A stretch of DNA of 64,000 nucleotides from Trichobilharzia szidati (taxonomy: Eukaryota; Platyhelminthes; Trematoda; Strigeidida; Schistosomatidae): contig OX235275.1 of the NCBI GenBank assembly GCA_944472155.2, positions 52,655,228 through 52,719,227 of the forward strand, in the 5' to 3' direction. Below, piece by piece: positions 11,201 through 21,200 of this stretch. A model generated the notes under the pieces. It worked only from the letters and a program-made list of their open reading frames with translations, made no database searches and had not been told where the DNA came from. Position 1 is the first letter of the stretch. The number at the start of each line of letters is the position of its first letter. The position numbers were made by a program, and so were the translations under genes.

Positions 11201-14200
11201 CTGGAGTCCTGTTTTCTCTGCCTATTCAGCCAGTTTGTTGCTTTTCGCCTAAATAAACTGCGTATAACAGGTAGCTGTTTTAAAAATCATTCACTAATGT
11301 TGTATAAATGAGAGTAATTGTAATAATCTGTAAACTAGCAGTAATTATTAATGATTGCCTGTGTTTTTAGTGGTATGAATCTGGTGATCAACAACGCTTT
11401 ATGAGAATAAATACACCAAGTACTAGCCGCAATATTAGCAATCTATCAACCACATCAAATCGATTTAATAATTCATCTACTCAACATGTTAACATGCCAC
11501 AACCACGTATGCTTGTATCCTATCCTCGTAGAGGTCGTAATCAACTAGGATTTTTATCAAGACAAATGAATTATGTACCTGTTGTACCAATTGCTCCTAC
11601 TACAGGAAATTTACACAAATCAAATCATCCTACAACGATTAGAAATCCACCCTTTAGAATTATGACCACACCTATTCCACCGAGTATTGGACCATATACT
11701 GCTACACGATCTACTACTGGAAGAAAACCAAGTCAAACTATCAGACGAAATCTGAGCAGCAATGTTAGACGGTATGCAACACAGAGTCCAATAAATCCTC
11801 GTGGTGGTGTGTATGTTTATTTACCACCGGAAGTGACTACAACATATCACCCAAGATCAATTAATTTAGTTCAGTCACGTGTGGGAATGAATAGACGTCG
11901 AATAACAGATAGAAGAGGTGCTCCAAGAGGTAATGTCACTGCACAGTCTGGTAAGTAGATTGATTGTTTTTATCATGTTCACAGAGGGGCAGTGGTGCAC
12001 GCTTAAGTACTATATCACTCTTCAAAAGCGATTTGAATTAGCTAGTATTATTATTCATTTCATTTTCCTCTCTTGCGTTTTGAGTGGGACACAGGACTTC
12101 AAGCAGTGCGGAGTGCGGTTGCTGACCTCACGTACAACCTTCCCTCTTCACCGACTAAGCAAGGAGTGCGTCAACCGAGACTGAAACCCTGAAAACTTGT
12201 GTAGTAGACGAGTATTCTACTGCTCAACCACTGACTCATCCAAGAGCCAGTTCCTTGGCCGAGAATCAAGCCCGGGCTTTCACATGATAGACTCAGACAC
12301 TCACCACTATGCAATCAAGTTATTAAGTTTAAAATTTATGACTGAAAAGGAGTTTTAATCGAAGTTCATGAAGCATATGTTAAGTTTTCTAAAACCCTTG
12401 AAATCTCATCTTTGACATGATACCCCAACGATTACGATTAGAAATTAAAATAGGAGTTTAGCAGTTGTCCCTAATAGCTTCTAGTAAGAAGTACAGATCG
12501 GAAATTAGCTAGTTTGCTAGTATGTGCGAGAATATCGGTGAAATTTGGTGATGGTAGGAGGCAGTCGTCAGGAAGTTTCGTCTGACCTAGGTTTCGTGCT
12601 AGTTGGCACTCCCCAGTAAGCAAGGCGTAACTGGAACCTTGAAGGAACTCATGTCCCTTCTGCCTCCAACCATCTGATATCACCACATCAATGTTCACCG
12701 TGATGGTGGGCTACCTAGACTGGTTACCACAATGCAAATCTGACTGATAGAATTCAGTCTGCACCAAAGAAAGAACTAAACACGTCACACTGGTTACTAG
12801 TGTCCAGTGAAAATATCGGTGTAATCTCTGCATTCCTTTTAGTACTACTACAACTACTACTACTTTGACTGTTTGTACTCTATGAGGTACATTCTGCAGT
12901 AATTTAGTATTTGAATAAAGCAAGAACAAAAGTGGTTTGTGCAGAATAATATGGTACCATCATTTATTTCGTAGGCTTCTCATCAGCTGCTTACAGCCTA
13001 AATAAATTATGAGGTTTGCGTACAGAAAAGTTTTAACATACTTGCAAATTTTTACATGTTGCCAGTTGACCAAAAGTTCCACAGTAAGTGAACAGTGCTC
13101 AGAAAATTGCGCTTATATAGTCTTTTATTCTTTTATTCTCTCATCTGATTACGTAATCTTTGTCTTTAACCCCACCCCTTTTATATTCTGTAATTTTGCT
13201 TGTCTCTCGTTTCTATGATTTGAGTTGAACTCAGTACATTGTTACCTAATTTATTAGTCACTCTGTATCTAACTCATATTTCGTCTTTATTACGTAACTC
13301 TTTTACCATTGTATGCATACATCTATTTTGCTTAAACTTGAACTGCCTGTGTAAAAACTATATAAGCGCAATTTTCTGAGCACTGTTCACTTACTGTGGA
13401 ACTTTTGGTCAACTGGCAACATGTAAAAATTTGCAAGTATGTTAAAACTTTTCTGTACGCAAACCTCATAATTTATTTAGGCTGTAAGCAGCTGATGAGA
13501 AGCCTACGAAATAAATGATGGTACCATATTATTCTGCACAAACCACTTTTGTTCTTGCTTTATTCAAATTCATCAAGGGGAATAAATGCATGAAGTAATT
13601 TAGTAAGAACTTGAAAAAAGTTAAATCCTTTTAGCCACTGGGATGGAAGCCAATGGCCCATCAATTCTAACATCTGAAAATTCGCGACATATAAATACAG
13701 AGTGTGACCGCCAGTCAGTGTCATCAGTGACTGTCTGTCGATCACGAAGTTGCCTGAAGTTCTAGCGAAAAGTTGAAAACAGAGCAGCCCGTCAAGCTGA
13801 GTATGAGGACAGACACTCACCACTGACATTGCCTGGCTCTCACCCCATATTTCACGAAGGGATAGGAGTTAGAACTAATGGGCCATTCGATTCTGTCCCA
13901 GCAGTTGAATGGTCATCATGCTAGCCTTGTAACCTGAGTGTCCTAGGTTCTATCTCTGATGAGGCCATAGACACTTACTGCTGAGGAGTCCCAAAGTGGG
14001 ACAAAACAACTGTGCAGTAATCCTTAGTTTCCAATGGTACTCTAAGTGAAATCATTCAGCTGATGGTCAAACCTAACGTTAATCAAATCCCTGGAAATCA
14101 ACGCTTCAAGAAGTTAAATTTCGGCACAGGTTTATATATATATATATGTCTGAGTGTAATTTGGAGGTTGTAATCAGTGTTTTATTTCCCTGTAGACATT

Positions 14201-17200
14201 GACTGTTCTAAACCATATGACTTTGAAACAGCAAACGCTGAACTCGAAGCTGAATTAGCTAAAATCAATTTAAATACAGATTCAGTATCATCTGAAAGAA
14301 TCCAACCACAAGATCATGATTCACTAGGCATAGATCAAGCTGCATCAACTGGTGATGGAGTTGCCTGTGTTAAACCGCCAATATCATCAACACTATCAGA
14401 TATATCTGTAACAGCAGTGAGTACAAATGGTGCATCTGGTGATACTTCATCAGGATCAGTGAGTTCAAATATACCAAATAATACGAATGAGGTACATACT
14501 GCTGAAAATCAAACTTCTAATGAGACGATAGGAATTCTTGCAAAGTAAGTTTAAACACTTAGAGTTGTATGTATTGATTATAAAACAAATTCAGCCATAC
14601 TTGCTATCAGTTGTGATCAATAAAATACTTGTGCTAGACGTTTACTCACATCATATATAGATTAAACTAGATGAATAGTGTGCTTATTCATGTTTTTCTT
14701 TATAGCTCTCATGAAACACTGCGTATCAGGTCAAGGCTGATCACTTGCTTGAGCTATATGGAAATAAATTCCAGCAGAAGAAACACAACTAATCTGTCAC
14801 TATGCATTCTTAAAGCATGAACACAAATTATCCACGTGCGTATGCGATTAAAAATTGGATATGATGATAGTATGTAACTCCAGATTAATTTATTATTGTT
14901 CCCTTGGGTTCCGAGGGGAACTTACGGCTTCCACAGCACATCTCCATCCTGTCCTATCCTTTGCCGTCCTCTTCAGCTGATCCCACCACTACCCATAATC
15001 TCTCATCTCCTCCTCACACAATCTTCTCCATGTCGCCGTCGAATTGGCTCTCACTTAGTCGTTCCTCATTTGGGTTCCACTCTAGTGTTTATCTGGAGTG
15101 CGATGTCATTTTGTAACGACAAAAGACAAGAGTCAGGCAACAGATCGTTTATTTAGGAAATCAACACATATTAATATATCTTCATGTACACTATTATAGA
15201 TTATTGTAAGCAAACAAACACAGTCTCCTGACTGGTATTTTCTCGCTGAACGTTAATCTTTCATCTCTCTGGGGCCGTTTCTTGAAGTTCAGATAATCTA
15301 TCTGCAAATTGTAACCGCCTACACAAAGTCTGCTGTGATTAGTTGTTGAGTCAGTCTTTGTTCTTATTTTTCTCATGACCAATATTGGGGACGCAAACAC
15401 TGACGTAAACTACTGTCTACCAATTTTGGCTAGCAGCCAGGTCTCACCACAATTCGACAGTCTCCTCAACATATTGCCTATTCATCTCCATTTTCTTTGA
15501 CACATTTTCTGAACAGTAGATTCTTCGTCGATGGGTTCCCAAAGTTTCTTGTTGTTGCTAATTCTTTCTGGCCGGCCGACCGGCTATTTGATCTTCATTA
15601 TGGAGCCAGTTGTTGATCAAAGTCTTCAGTGGTCTGTGGGAAATGCTTCCCATGACTCGTGGGCCAAATGTCTTCCCATATAGAAAAACTCACTGAATTA
15701 GCATTTGTGTTGAAAATCCGAATCTTGTTCTTCACGGTGAATGAGTGCAGAAGATTTCCAAACTGATTTAAACGTGATGAAGGTGTACCTTGACTGTCGG
15801 ATTCTAGTTTTGACATCTGTAACCGTTCTAACTGTCAGTATTTGAAATGATGCCACCTAGATAAGTGAAGGAAGTAACCGCTTTCAAATTTCTTCAGTTG
15901 GAAGTGATTAGAGCCATATTAATTTGTTTATTGGATATATTACATAGAAGTAGCATTATTTCCTGGACGATAAGGCTTCGAATGCAATTTTATTATTCAC
16001 AGATATTAATTTTAATGAGTTTTATCCGTCCCCCCCTCGCCTGTTTATTATGGCATTTTAATTTCTAATTGTAATTTTAATAATTTGATCTTTAACCGGA
16101 AATAGTTCTGAAACTTTCTCACCCACGAATGTACAGTCTAGTTGATGACTTCGTCGAAAAGAAAATTTTCTTCACCGCAACCGTCTTTTTATTATTCCCT
16201 ATGATCAAATGTATAAGAATAAAACTAAATGAAAAAGTTTAAAATTCCCGTTGAATCATATAAAAGAAAAGGTGTTCAGCGAAGAGTAACTCTTTTCGGC
16301 AAAATCATATATATATATATATATAGTTAATTTTCTTAATTGTTATTAGAAGACGGAAATTTTCTGAAAAGCAATGTGATGTATTTGCGCAACACATTTC
16401 GAACAATCTGATCACACACGGACTTGTCATAGGAATGTGTATATATGAAATTAATAAAGACGTAAGAGGTGAGAAAATAGGCTTAGGTCAAGTTTAAAGG
16501 ACATATTCAAGGGTAGAATAACAATGAAGATCACTAAACCAAATAGCAGAGTTAATAGTACATCTGCTATGGTATCAAAATAAAATTTACCAAGGAAGGT
16601 TTAATGTGATGACGAATTGTTGTTTTGAACACATAAAGGTGGCTTAAATTTTCTAATTGCTAGGGCTTCCACAAACTTCAGGATACGCCCCAAACACGTT
16701 TTATAGATAGGTTTAAAAGAGCTGTTAACGTCAATTTTATGTCCTGTCTCTATAATATGTTTCGCAATAGAAGAGTTAGGTCTCCTGTTCTCACTGTTAA
16801 TAGGTTCTGAAGATTCCATTTGTTTCTGGAGCCATTTAGGAATATGCTCTGAATCCCTTATGGGTAAATTTTTACTTTGATAGAGTCTCACACTGTGAGA
16901 CTCTATCAAAATAATGGAATTACACTCTACCACAGTGCCCAAGTTTTATTCTTACATCTGAATCCCTTACTTGCAGAGATCGATAAGTCCTCCCTATGTA
17001 TGCGTGTCCACACGTACATTCAAATTGGTAAATACAATGGAATGTGACGTCATTTTTCGCATGTTCGAAGGGCTTAGATAGATATATTAGCCTTACATTC
17101 TCTATTATTATGAAATTGGCTGCATAAAAAGTCTTTTTGACAGCAGCGTTCAGTCTTTGTCTAGTTATCAAGCTGCTATGATCACCCATTTAGGGTAGCG

Positions 17201-18282
17201 TAATGTACACATCTTTCTTAGGGGCGAGTTGGAGAGTGGGTCTAGGTGATCTGACTACCTTATATCTCCTGATGAACTTGTCTGGATAATTGTTATCAAC
17301 CAGAGTTTGTGTCAAATTTCTTTCTTCTTCATCAAGTGTGTCTTCAGTGCATATTCGTTGGATTCTACTGAAGAGGTACCTTACAAAGGCTCTTTTTTCT
17401 TTTTTTCTTCTTTTAATTTTAAGTATTCTTTTGTAGGGATTTTGTTTGATTGGTTGGAGGATTTCATCATGAGCTGATATCAGTTAGAGAACCACTGGAA
17501 GACCAACTGGGAGTACTCAACAGCCAGCTGTTTCATCAGCCTAGTTTGGGATTCTTCATCGGTACGCACCCACCGCCAGGGTTTGAATCCAGGACCTTCT
17601 GGTTACAAAGCGAAGTTGTAGACCATTAATGGCAGAAGTTAGAATTCATGGGCTGGCTTGTCATTGTATCAGGTCCCAGTGGCTGAAAGGTATACGAGCT
17701 CACCTTGTAACTACAAGGTCATGGGCTCGAACTTCAGTGGGTGCGCATTGATGAAGAGTCTCAAACTAGGGCGAAACAGTTGGCTGTCTAATACTCGCAG
17801 GTTTTCCAATGGTCCTCTAACCGATGTCAAATCCCTGCAAACTAACACTTGAATACTCAGATTAACTTTGTTCTAATGATTAACACTTTTCAAGTGTCTT
17901 CATTCAAATCAACTTATTTTTATGCATATATATACATTTTAGAGGTGAATATTATGTTCGTGAAAAATGCTTTTTTGATCAAATAAGTCGTTCAGAAGGT
18001 GGTCCAAGAGGTCCTATGACTTCATATCAAAATGGACAAGGAAACTATCAATATACAAGTAATAGTCATTATCATGCAAGTAGTTCTTCTGCTACACTTG
18101 GACATGCTACAAATGCCAATAGTAATCTTGTTGGAGTGAATTCAGCTTCAGCTGCAGCTAGACGTGAACGTCAATTAAATTTAGAGACATTTGGTCCAAT
18201 GGCAGCTAGAACAACATTTATTTCACGTCGTCGACCAACTGGTAGTGTTCCACGTGATATGCTAGTATCAGCATCAGCATAA
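7919..18282 (+). CDS. LSM14: LSM14/RAP55 (Scd6, trailer hitch, CAR-1) homologue, four exons
   Basis: Family role: a conserved P-body and mRNP protein that binds mRNA and the decapping and DDX6 machinery to repress translation. Exons read here are 7919-8296, 11371-11950, 14196-14544 and 17943-18282. All junctions are GT-AG with gtaag donors, and the joined CDS is 1647 nt (548 residues plus stop) with phases 0, 1 and 2 matching exactly. The protein has an N-terminal Lsm domain (about residues 8-95), a basic low-complexity linker, an FDF-type box starting near residue 326 (YDFETANAELEAELAKI), an FFD box near 438-452 (EYYVREKCFFDQIS) and a TFG box near 508-525 (ARRERQLNLETFG). This order distinguishes LSM14 from EDC3, which has a YjeF domain instead. 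The length is within the usual family range. The start is the first ATG, two residues before the Lsm-like sequence. The introns hold many retroelements. Confidence 0.93.
8367..8388. repeat. AT microsatellite in LSM14 intron 1
   Basis: An uninterrupted AT dinucleotide run just inside intron 1. Confidence 0.85.
8447..9489. repeat. Imperfect inverted repeat around a PLE fragment (intron 1)
   Basis: The left arm (about 8447-8830) resembles the reverse complement of the right arm (about 9080-9489). The outer ends read CTACACTAATACA and its complement, and a CCACTT/AAGTGG block and the poly-C block also match. The roughly 250-bp centre holds a GIY-YIG-end fragment of a Penelope-like element. The arms are diverged, so this is an old foldback of PLE terminal sequence. 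Confidence 0.75.
8850..9075 (-). mobile_element. PLE C-terminal (GIY-YIG end) fragment
   Basis: The minus-strand translation reads ILAHLIDTGHQVN, then LPHGLRV and LLNTAEAIGIHPNKQNL. It is alignable with the end of the PLE copies at 22980-23136 (ILTHFVDTEHKIDVN, LLHIAEA). One in-frame stop. It is the centre of the inverted repeat above. Confidence 0.75.
9755..10425 (-). mobile_element. RTE LINE 3' fragment (intron 1)
   Basis: Minus-strand sequence parallel to the 3' part of the 2700-3935 RTE copy, with the same order of thumb motifs and terminal block. Heavily mutated and without an open frame. Confidence 0.65.
10435..11255 (-). mobile_element. RTE LINE 3' end, second copy (intron 1)
   Basis: Begins on the plus strand with the same CTTTGGCTCCAAGTGGAATA-type end as the other RTE copies and extends to the thumb region. 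It lies directly next to the 9755-10425 copy in the same orientation. The frame is broken. Confidence 0.7.
11371..11950 (+). CDS. LSM14: LSM14 exon 2: basic low-complexity linker
   Basis: Acceptor tttttag at 11364-11370, exon in phase 0, ending in phase 1 before gtaagt. It encodes about 193 residues rich in Ser, Thr, Asn, Arg and Pro (opening WYESGDQQRF) with no recognisable fold, as expected for the disordered linker between the Lsm domain and the C-terminal boxes. Short Arg-Gly and Arg-Arg groups occur, such as PRRGRNQ and NRRRITDRRGAPRG. Confidence 0.85.
12045..12185 (-). mobile_element. Degenerate SINE family C body (intron 2)
   Basis: Matches the body of the 51937-52176 SINE (tail-side TTGAGTGGGACACAGGACTT-like block, CCTCACG/CCTTCCCTC block, AAGGAGTGCGTCAA). 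The tRNA-like head is lost or unrecognisable. Confidence 0.6.
12541..12811 (-). mobile_element. Hammerhead retroposon (family B), with 10-bp TSD (intron 2)
   Basis: A 271-bp insertion flanked by perfect AATATCGGTG repeats at 12531-12540 and 12812-12821. The minus strand carries a hammerhead-like core: CTGGGGA (12610-12616, one substitution from CUGANGA), a GTGCC/AGCAC stem II, GAAA (12592-12595), a palindromic ACCTAGGT stem III and a GUC triplet. The hammerhead module is bounded by an inverted pair, GGAGGCAG and CTGCCTCC. Confidence 0.85.
12943..12997 (-). ncRNA. Hammerhead ribozyme-like motif, left arm copy
   Basis: Mirror image of the right-arm motif: CTGATGA at 12980-12986 and GAAA at 12967-12970 on the minus strand. 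Same stems and caveats as the right arm copy. Confidence 0.5.
13481..13535 (+). ncRNA. Hammerhead ribozyme-like motif, right arm copy
   Basis: CTGATGA at 13492-13498 and GAAA at 13508-13511 give the full conserved core. Stem I can form from GCAG just before the core and CTGC after the presumed cleavage site. Stem III can form from ATAA and TTAT around ATGGTACCAT. Stem II (GAAGCCTAC) is weak, with only the closing G-C and one A-T pair, so activity is uncertain. Confidence 0.5.
13850..14110 (+). mobile_element. Smalpha-like hammerhead SINE (family A), intron 2
   Basis: Plus-strand copy with a tRNA-related stretch and a hammerhead relic: stem I TTACTG/CAGTAA, core CTGAGGA (matches CUGANGA), stem II GTCCC/GGGAC. 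The GAAA is AAAA, and G replaces the base at the cleavage site, so self-cleavage should be lost. Known background: schistosome Smalpha retroposons encode hammerhead ribozymes. Confidence 0.75.
14196..14544 (+). CDS. LSM14: LSM14 exon 3: FDF box
   Basis: Acceptor ttccctgtag at 14186-14195, phase 1 in, phase 2 out, donor gtaagt. It opens with DIDCSKPYDFETANAEL, the FDF-type motif that in this family docks on the DDX6/Me31B helicase, followed by a Ser/Thr-rich acidic region. Confidence 0.92.
14890..15915 (-). mobile_element. RTE LINE 3' fragment, split by a solo LTR (intron 3)
   Basis: 14890-15111 and 15452-15915 are the two halves of one RTE tail. The sequence up to GATGTCATT and the sequence from TTCGACAG continue each other when compared with 10650-10690. 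The frame is broken throughout. Confidence 0.75.
15112..15451 (-). mobile_element. Solo LTR nested in RTE (intron 3)
   Basis: 340 bp, TG...CA on the minus strand, beginning TGTGGTGAGA and ending with CGTTACA. An AATAAA lies about 40 bp before the end, as in an LTR R region. It resembles 2038-2348 and interrupts an otherwise continuous RTE copy. The flanking duplication is at most 3-4 bp (ATT). Confidence 0.7.
16131..16182 (+). ncRNA. PLE-type hammerhead-like motif
   Basis: TTGATGA (C3 changed to T), then CTTCGTC, GAAA, and a palindromic AGAAAATTTTCT stem III followed by TC. Hammerhead motifs are known from Penelope-like elements. Related degenerate motifs occur at 16271 (minus), 19222 (minus), 30350, 30801, 38410, 47218 (minus) and 48065. 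Confidence 0.45.
16271..16325 (-). repeat. PLE-type hammerhead-like relic beside an AT microsatellite
   Basis: The minus strand reads TTGCCGAAAAGAG, then TTACTCTTCGCTGAACACC, a degenerate version of the motif at 16131. An AT run occupies 16306-16325. Confidence 0.4.
16595..17400 (-). mobile_element. Penelope-like element, thumb to GIY-YIG end
   Basis: Minus strand, 5' to 3': a thumb region (AFVRYLFSRIQRICTEDTLD, about 17330-17390), then CIYQFECTCGHAYIGRTYRS (about 16990-17050), which is the start of a GIY-YIG nuclease domain, then SIAKHIIETGHKID and LAIRKFKPPLCVQ at the end. The domain order RT then GIY-YIG is diagnostic of PLEs. A small foldback at 16876-16910 disrupts the nuclease region. 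Confidence 0.85.
17405..17640 (-). mobile_element. Family A SINE, left member of a head-to-head pair
   Basis: Minus-strand copy with a B-box-like TTCAAACCC element and a hammerhead relic (CCGATGA core variant; the stem II side is altered by an insertion). It faces the plus-strand copy that begins at about 17645. Confidence 0.7.
17645..17875 (+). mobile_element. Family A SINE, right member of a head-to-head pair
   Basis: Plus-strand copy with CTCAAACTAGGGCGAAACAG of the hammerhead and the CAATGGTCCTCTAACC tail block, ending near the LSM14 exon 4 acceptor. Confidence 0.7.
17943..18282 (+). CDS. LSM14: LSM14 exon 4: FFD and TFG boxes, stop codon
   Basis: The acceptor is ttttag at 17937-17942, phase 2 in. 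FFD box EYYVREKCFFDQIS, then an Asn/Ser/His-rich spacer, then TFG box RRERQLNLETFGPMAA. The family's FFD and TFG boxes bind EDC4 and DDX6-type partners. The stop is TAA at 18280-18282. A GT-rich 3' UTR-like stretch follows to about 18490. Confidence 0.93.
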
Positions 18283-18614
18283 AAGGGAGAAAAAAGAGTT
18301 GGGTTTTGTTTATTTCTTGTTTTCTTGTGTGTGTTTTTCTTTTTTGACAAGGAATGTGTTTATCAAAACACGATGTTGTTTGGCACAAATTGTTTATGTT
18401 TTCTTTGTGTGTATCTGTTTGTGTGTGTGTATAAGTGTTTGTGTATTTGACACTTTGATTGGGTTCATTTATTTTGAACTCTTTGTTGTTCTTGTTAATG
18501 ATAAATAACACTTTTTTCCGTTATTGAATAATTGTTTGTTATCTGTTCTTACTAAAAGCAAAAAAATACAATATATACACATGTGTAGTAATAATGCGTG
18601 TTTATTCCTTCAAC

Positions 18615-18785
18615 AATGAAAGATATTCAAGTGTTAGTTTGAAAGGATTTGATTTAATTGGGTACAGGATCTTACCGTGAGCTGAAATCGATTAGAGAAT
18701 CATTAGAAGTACTGGAGAGCCAGCTGTTTCGTCCACTTAGTCTGGGACTCTTCATCAGTTGAGAGTTCATGGACCAGTGGGCCAG
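18615..18785 (-). mobile_element. Family A SINE, left member of a second head-to-head pair
   Basis: Minus strand; keeps an intact CTGATGA and a GAAAC around a GTCC/GGAC stem, although the base flanking A9 does not pair. Next to a plus-strand copy at 18790. Confidence 0.7.
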
Positions 18786-18789
18786 GTTC

Positions 18790-19010
18790 CAGGAGCTTGG
18801 CAGTCCACAAGCTCGTCTTGTATCTGGAAGGTCCTGAATTCAAACCGCGACTGGTGTATGCTTCTGTAAAGTCCCAAACTAGTCTGAAGAAACAGCTGTC
18901 CAGTACTCCCTGGTGGTTTTCCAATGGTTCTCTAACTGATGTCAGCTCATGATGAAATCCTCCTACCAATCAAACAAAAATCCCTACAAAACCAACACTT
19001 GAAAAATTCA
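18790..19010 (+). mobile_element. Family A SINE, right member of a second head-to-head pair
   Basis: Plus-strand copy with GTCCCAAACTAGTCTGAAGA and CTGTCCAGTACTCCCTGG; the hammerhead core is degraded. Ends in the ACCAACACTTGAA tail shared by family members. Confidence 0.7.
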
Positions 19011-19639
19011 TCTTTCAGTTGATGAATCATAAGAAACCGTATGGAGAATATCAGTTGTAGCTTGTAGACATCACCCCTCAATGAAACTGCTAGACTTGAT
19101 TTGTAATTGAAAATTTGTTGTAAGTAAGAAGTTGTGATAATAACCGGCTCATGTATATGCGAAAAATTATCAATTGAGCACAAACAAAAATGGGATTGCT
19201 ATTATTATTATCATAAGAAAAAGGCGTGAACGGCGAAGAAAATTTTCTTTTCGACGATTCATCTTTTAATAAGCTGCTGTAAAACCGTAAGTATATTTAA
19301 CAAAGAAAACTTTAGACCAATCAGATACTGGTAAACTATGTCCTCGAAAAATGTATTACATAATGTAGGGTGTAAGAAAAAATGACCGCTTGTAAGTTAG
19401 AAAAGAGGCAGAAGTTAGCATGACGTAATAAGTGTGAGATAATGACTAGTCAGTAAGCTCGTGTAAAATGGACAGGAACTACTGGAGAGGCGACAAAGTG
19501 TTTTTACGTAAAACCGGTATGAAAATGCAATGTTATTAATAATAATATTAATAATAAACTCAATATGGGAATATTTCGTTTATTATTATTATTACCAACA
19601 ATATTTGTACATTCCTACAGTGTTAAATAGTTGCAGGCA
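19011..19639. other. No gene seen
   Basis: AT-rich sequence with a short ATT run at 19200 and a PLE-type hammerhead-like relic on the minus strand at 19222-19263 (TCGTCGAAAAGAAAATTTTC). Nothing else recognised. Confidence 0.5.
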
Positions 19640-19830
19640 AATGATTGGGAAGTTTCGTACTTATTTGCACTTGTCATCAAGGCATATCTGAAACTCTGAA
19701 GGAACTGATATCTCCTCTGAATGCAGTCGAATTGACAGTCATCCACACTGTAAATACTACTGATAAAAAATCAGTCTGCACCAACACCGAGGATTGGATG
19801 CACGACACCGAATAAACTCTAGTGGCCAAC
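19640..19830 (-). mobile_element. Degenerate family B retroposon
   Basis: Shares the CAGTCTGCACCAA block and a hammerhead-like TTGATGA...TACGAAAC on the minus strand with 12541-12811. Strongly diverged; no target duplication seen. Confidence 0.55.
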
Positions 19831-20199
19831 CAATACATCCTCATAGTGTATGTACTATAAAAGAACAATCGGTACAGTAAGTAGTGTATAGGACTATAGT
19901 GCTTTAGCGGTATCTAGAGTAACGATGAAAAGTACAATATTGTACCTTTAGAGAGAAATGAAACAAAATATTAAAACAATTAGTCCCCCTTTGATAAATT
20001 TGAATAAGGCATTTAGAAGACAAATTTCGCGAGATGTTGGCATCATTTCGTAGTTTCTTTACAACCGCTTTACACAACTAACATGGTTAACAATAATAAA
20101 ATAAAATAAAGCTCATGACAATTACTCAGTTAAATAAAAAGTTAAAAGTACATACTAATGACCAATCATATTTAAATAGGTCATGTAGTCCATGGTAGG

Positions 20200-21200
20200 C
20201 GAAGATTGAAGTCTATTGTTTTTCGTACACACAGTTTAGGCTGCATGTGATTAATCCCCCTAAGTGCTTCCATCACCTTCAATAATCAACCTTGAATTAG
20301 ACTTATATGGTGAAATAATTGTGAAGCTGTCATTAATTAATATTGATTTTGTGACCTGACATTAATAAGTGTTTTGCAATGGATGATGATGGTGGATTTC
20401 TATTCAGATTAATCGCATTGGGATTTTCTGTATGTATTAATAACCCTTTTGCAACATGTTCTTTTCAACTACCATATTGGAACATTCTGTTGGTTCTACC
20501 TACATAGGTGTCACCGCAACAACTTCAGGTGAACTTGTAGATACAGTTTGAAGTAGAGTCCACAGAATTTCGTCCTTTTATCGTAGGTACAGGGATCGAA
20601 AATGTTCGGCAAGTGAGAAAAAGAGATGCGGCATAGAATGTGCGTTTAATGGCTGACCGAAGTCTTTGAGCTAGCTGTCAACTGCATAATCTGGTCACCC
20701 TTGAACGGTAGGTTAATAAGGATAGCTTTCTTTGGTACAGAAGCTGTCTTTTCGAGATGTGGTCTTTCTTCACTGTGACAAGTGATAAAGTTCTCCGGAT
20801 AACCATTAGCTAATAAAACTGAATGTATATGTCGAAACTCATCCATCAATGTGTCACTCGTGTATATTTTTCGGGCCCTCGAGAACAAACATTTCACTAG
20901 GGAACGTTTATCCTGGATAGGAACAAAACAGGTGAAGTGAAGATATTGTCCACTCCATGTCTGTTTACAAAAAATAGATCTCTGAATCGTTCCATCATCT
21001 CTCCTGGTCATTGTAATATCGAGGAAACCAAGTTTGTCATTCGATTCGAGTTCGGAAGTCACTCGGATATTTGGATGAATATGATTAAATAGGGTAATAA
21101 AGTTTTCAATAGATTTACTATTATTACCAATACTGAAAGTATCATCTACATAACAACTATATAGCAAAGAAAATATCACTAATAATAAGTCCGGAGAATA
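20200..21200 (-). mobile_element. Penelope-like element, RT catalytic box to GIY-YIG start
   Basis: The minus-strand translation from about 21180 reads YVDDTFSIGNN (RT catalytic box), then LGFLDITMTRRDDGTIQRS, the thumb, and, after frame breaks, a CxC-type GIY-YIG start with VEPTECSNM near 20450-20500. An open frame of 177 codons at 20646-21179 is the longest PLE piece in the window. Confidence 0.85.

Larger units (their letters stand above)
12909..13569. repeat. Perfect 213-bp inverted repeat (intron 2)
   Basis: Arms 12909-13121 and 13357-13569 are exact reverse complements over all 213 bases, with a 235-bp AT-rich spacer. Each arm carries a hammerhead-ribozyme core reading outward. The spacer resembles non-coding sequence near PLE ends but has no open frame. 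An intronic transcript would form a very long hairpin. Confidence 0.95.

Noticed and set aside
18218..18511. ORFs on both strands after the LSM14 stop
   Set aside because: Low-complexity GT-rich 3' UTR-like sequence; no conserved features.
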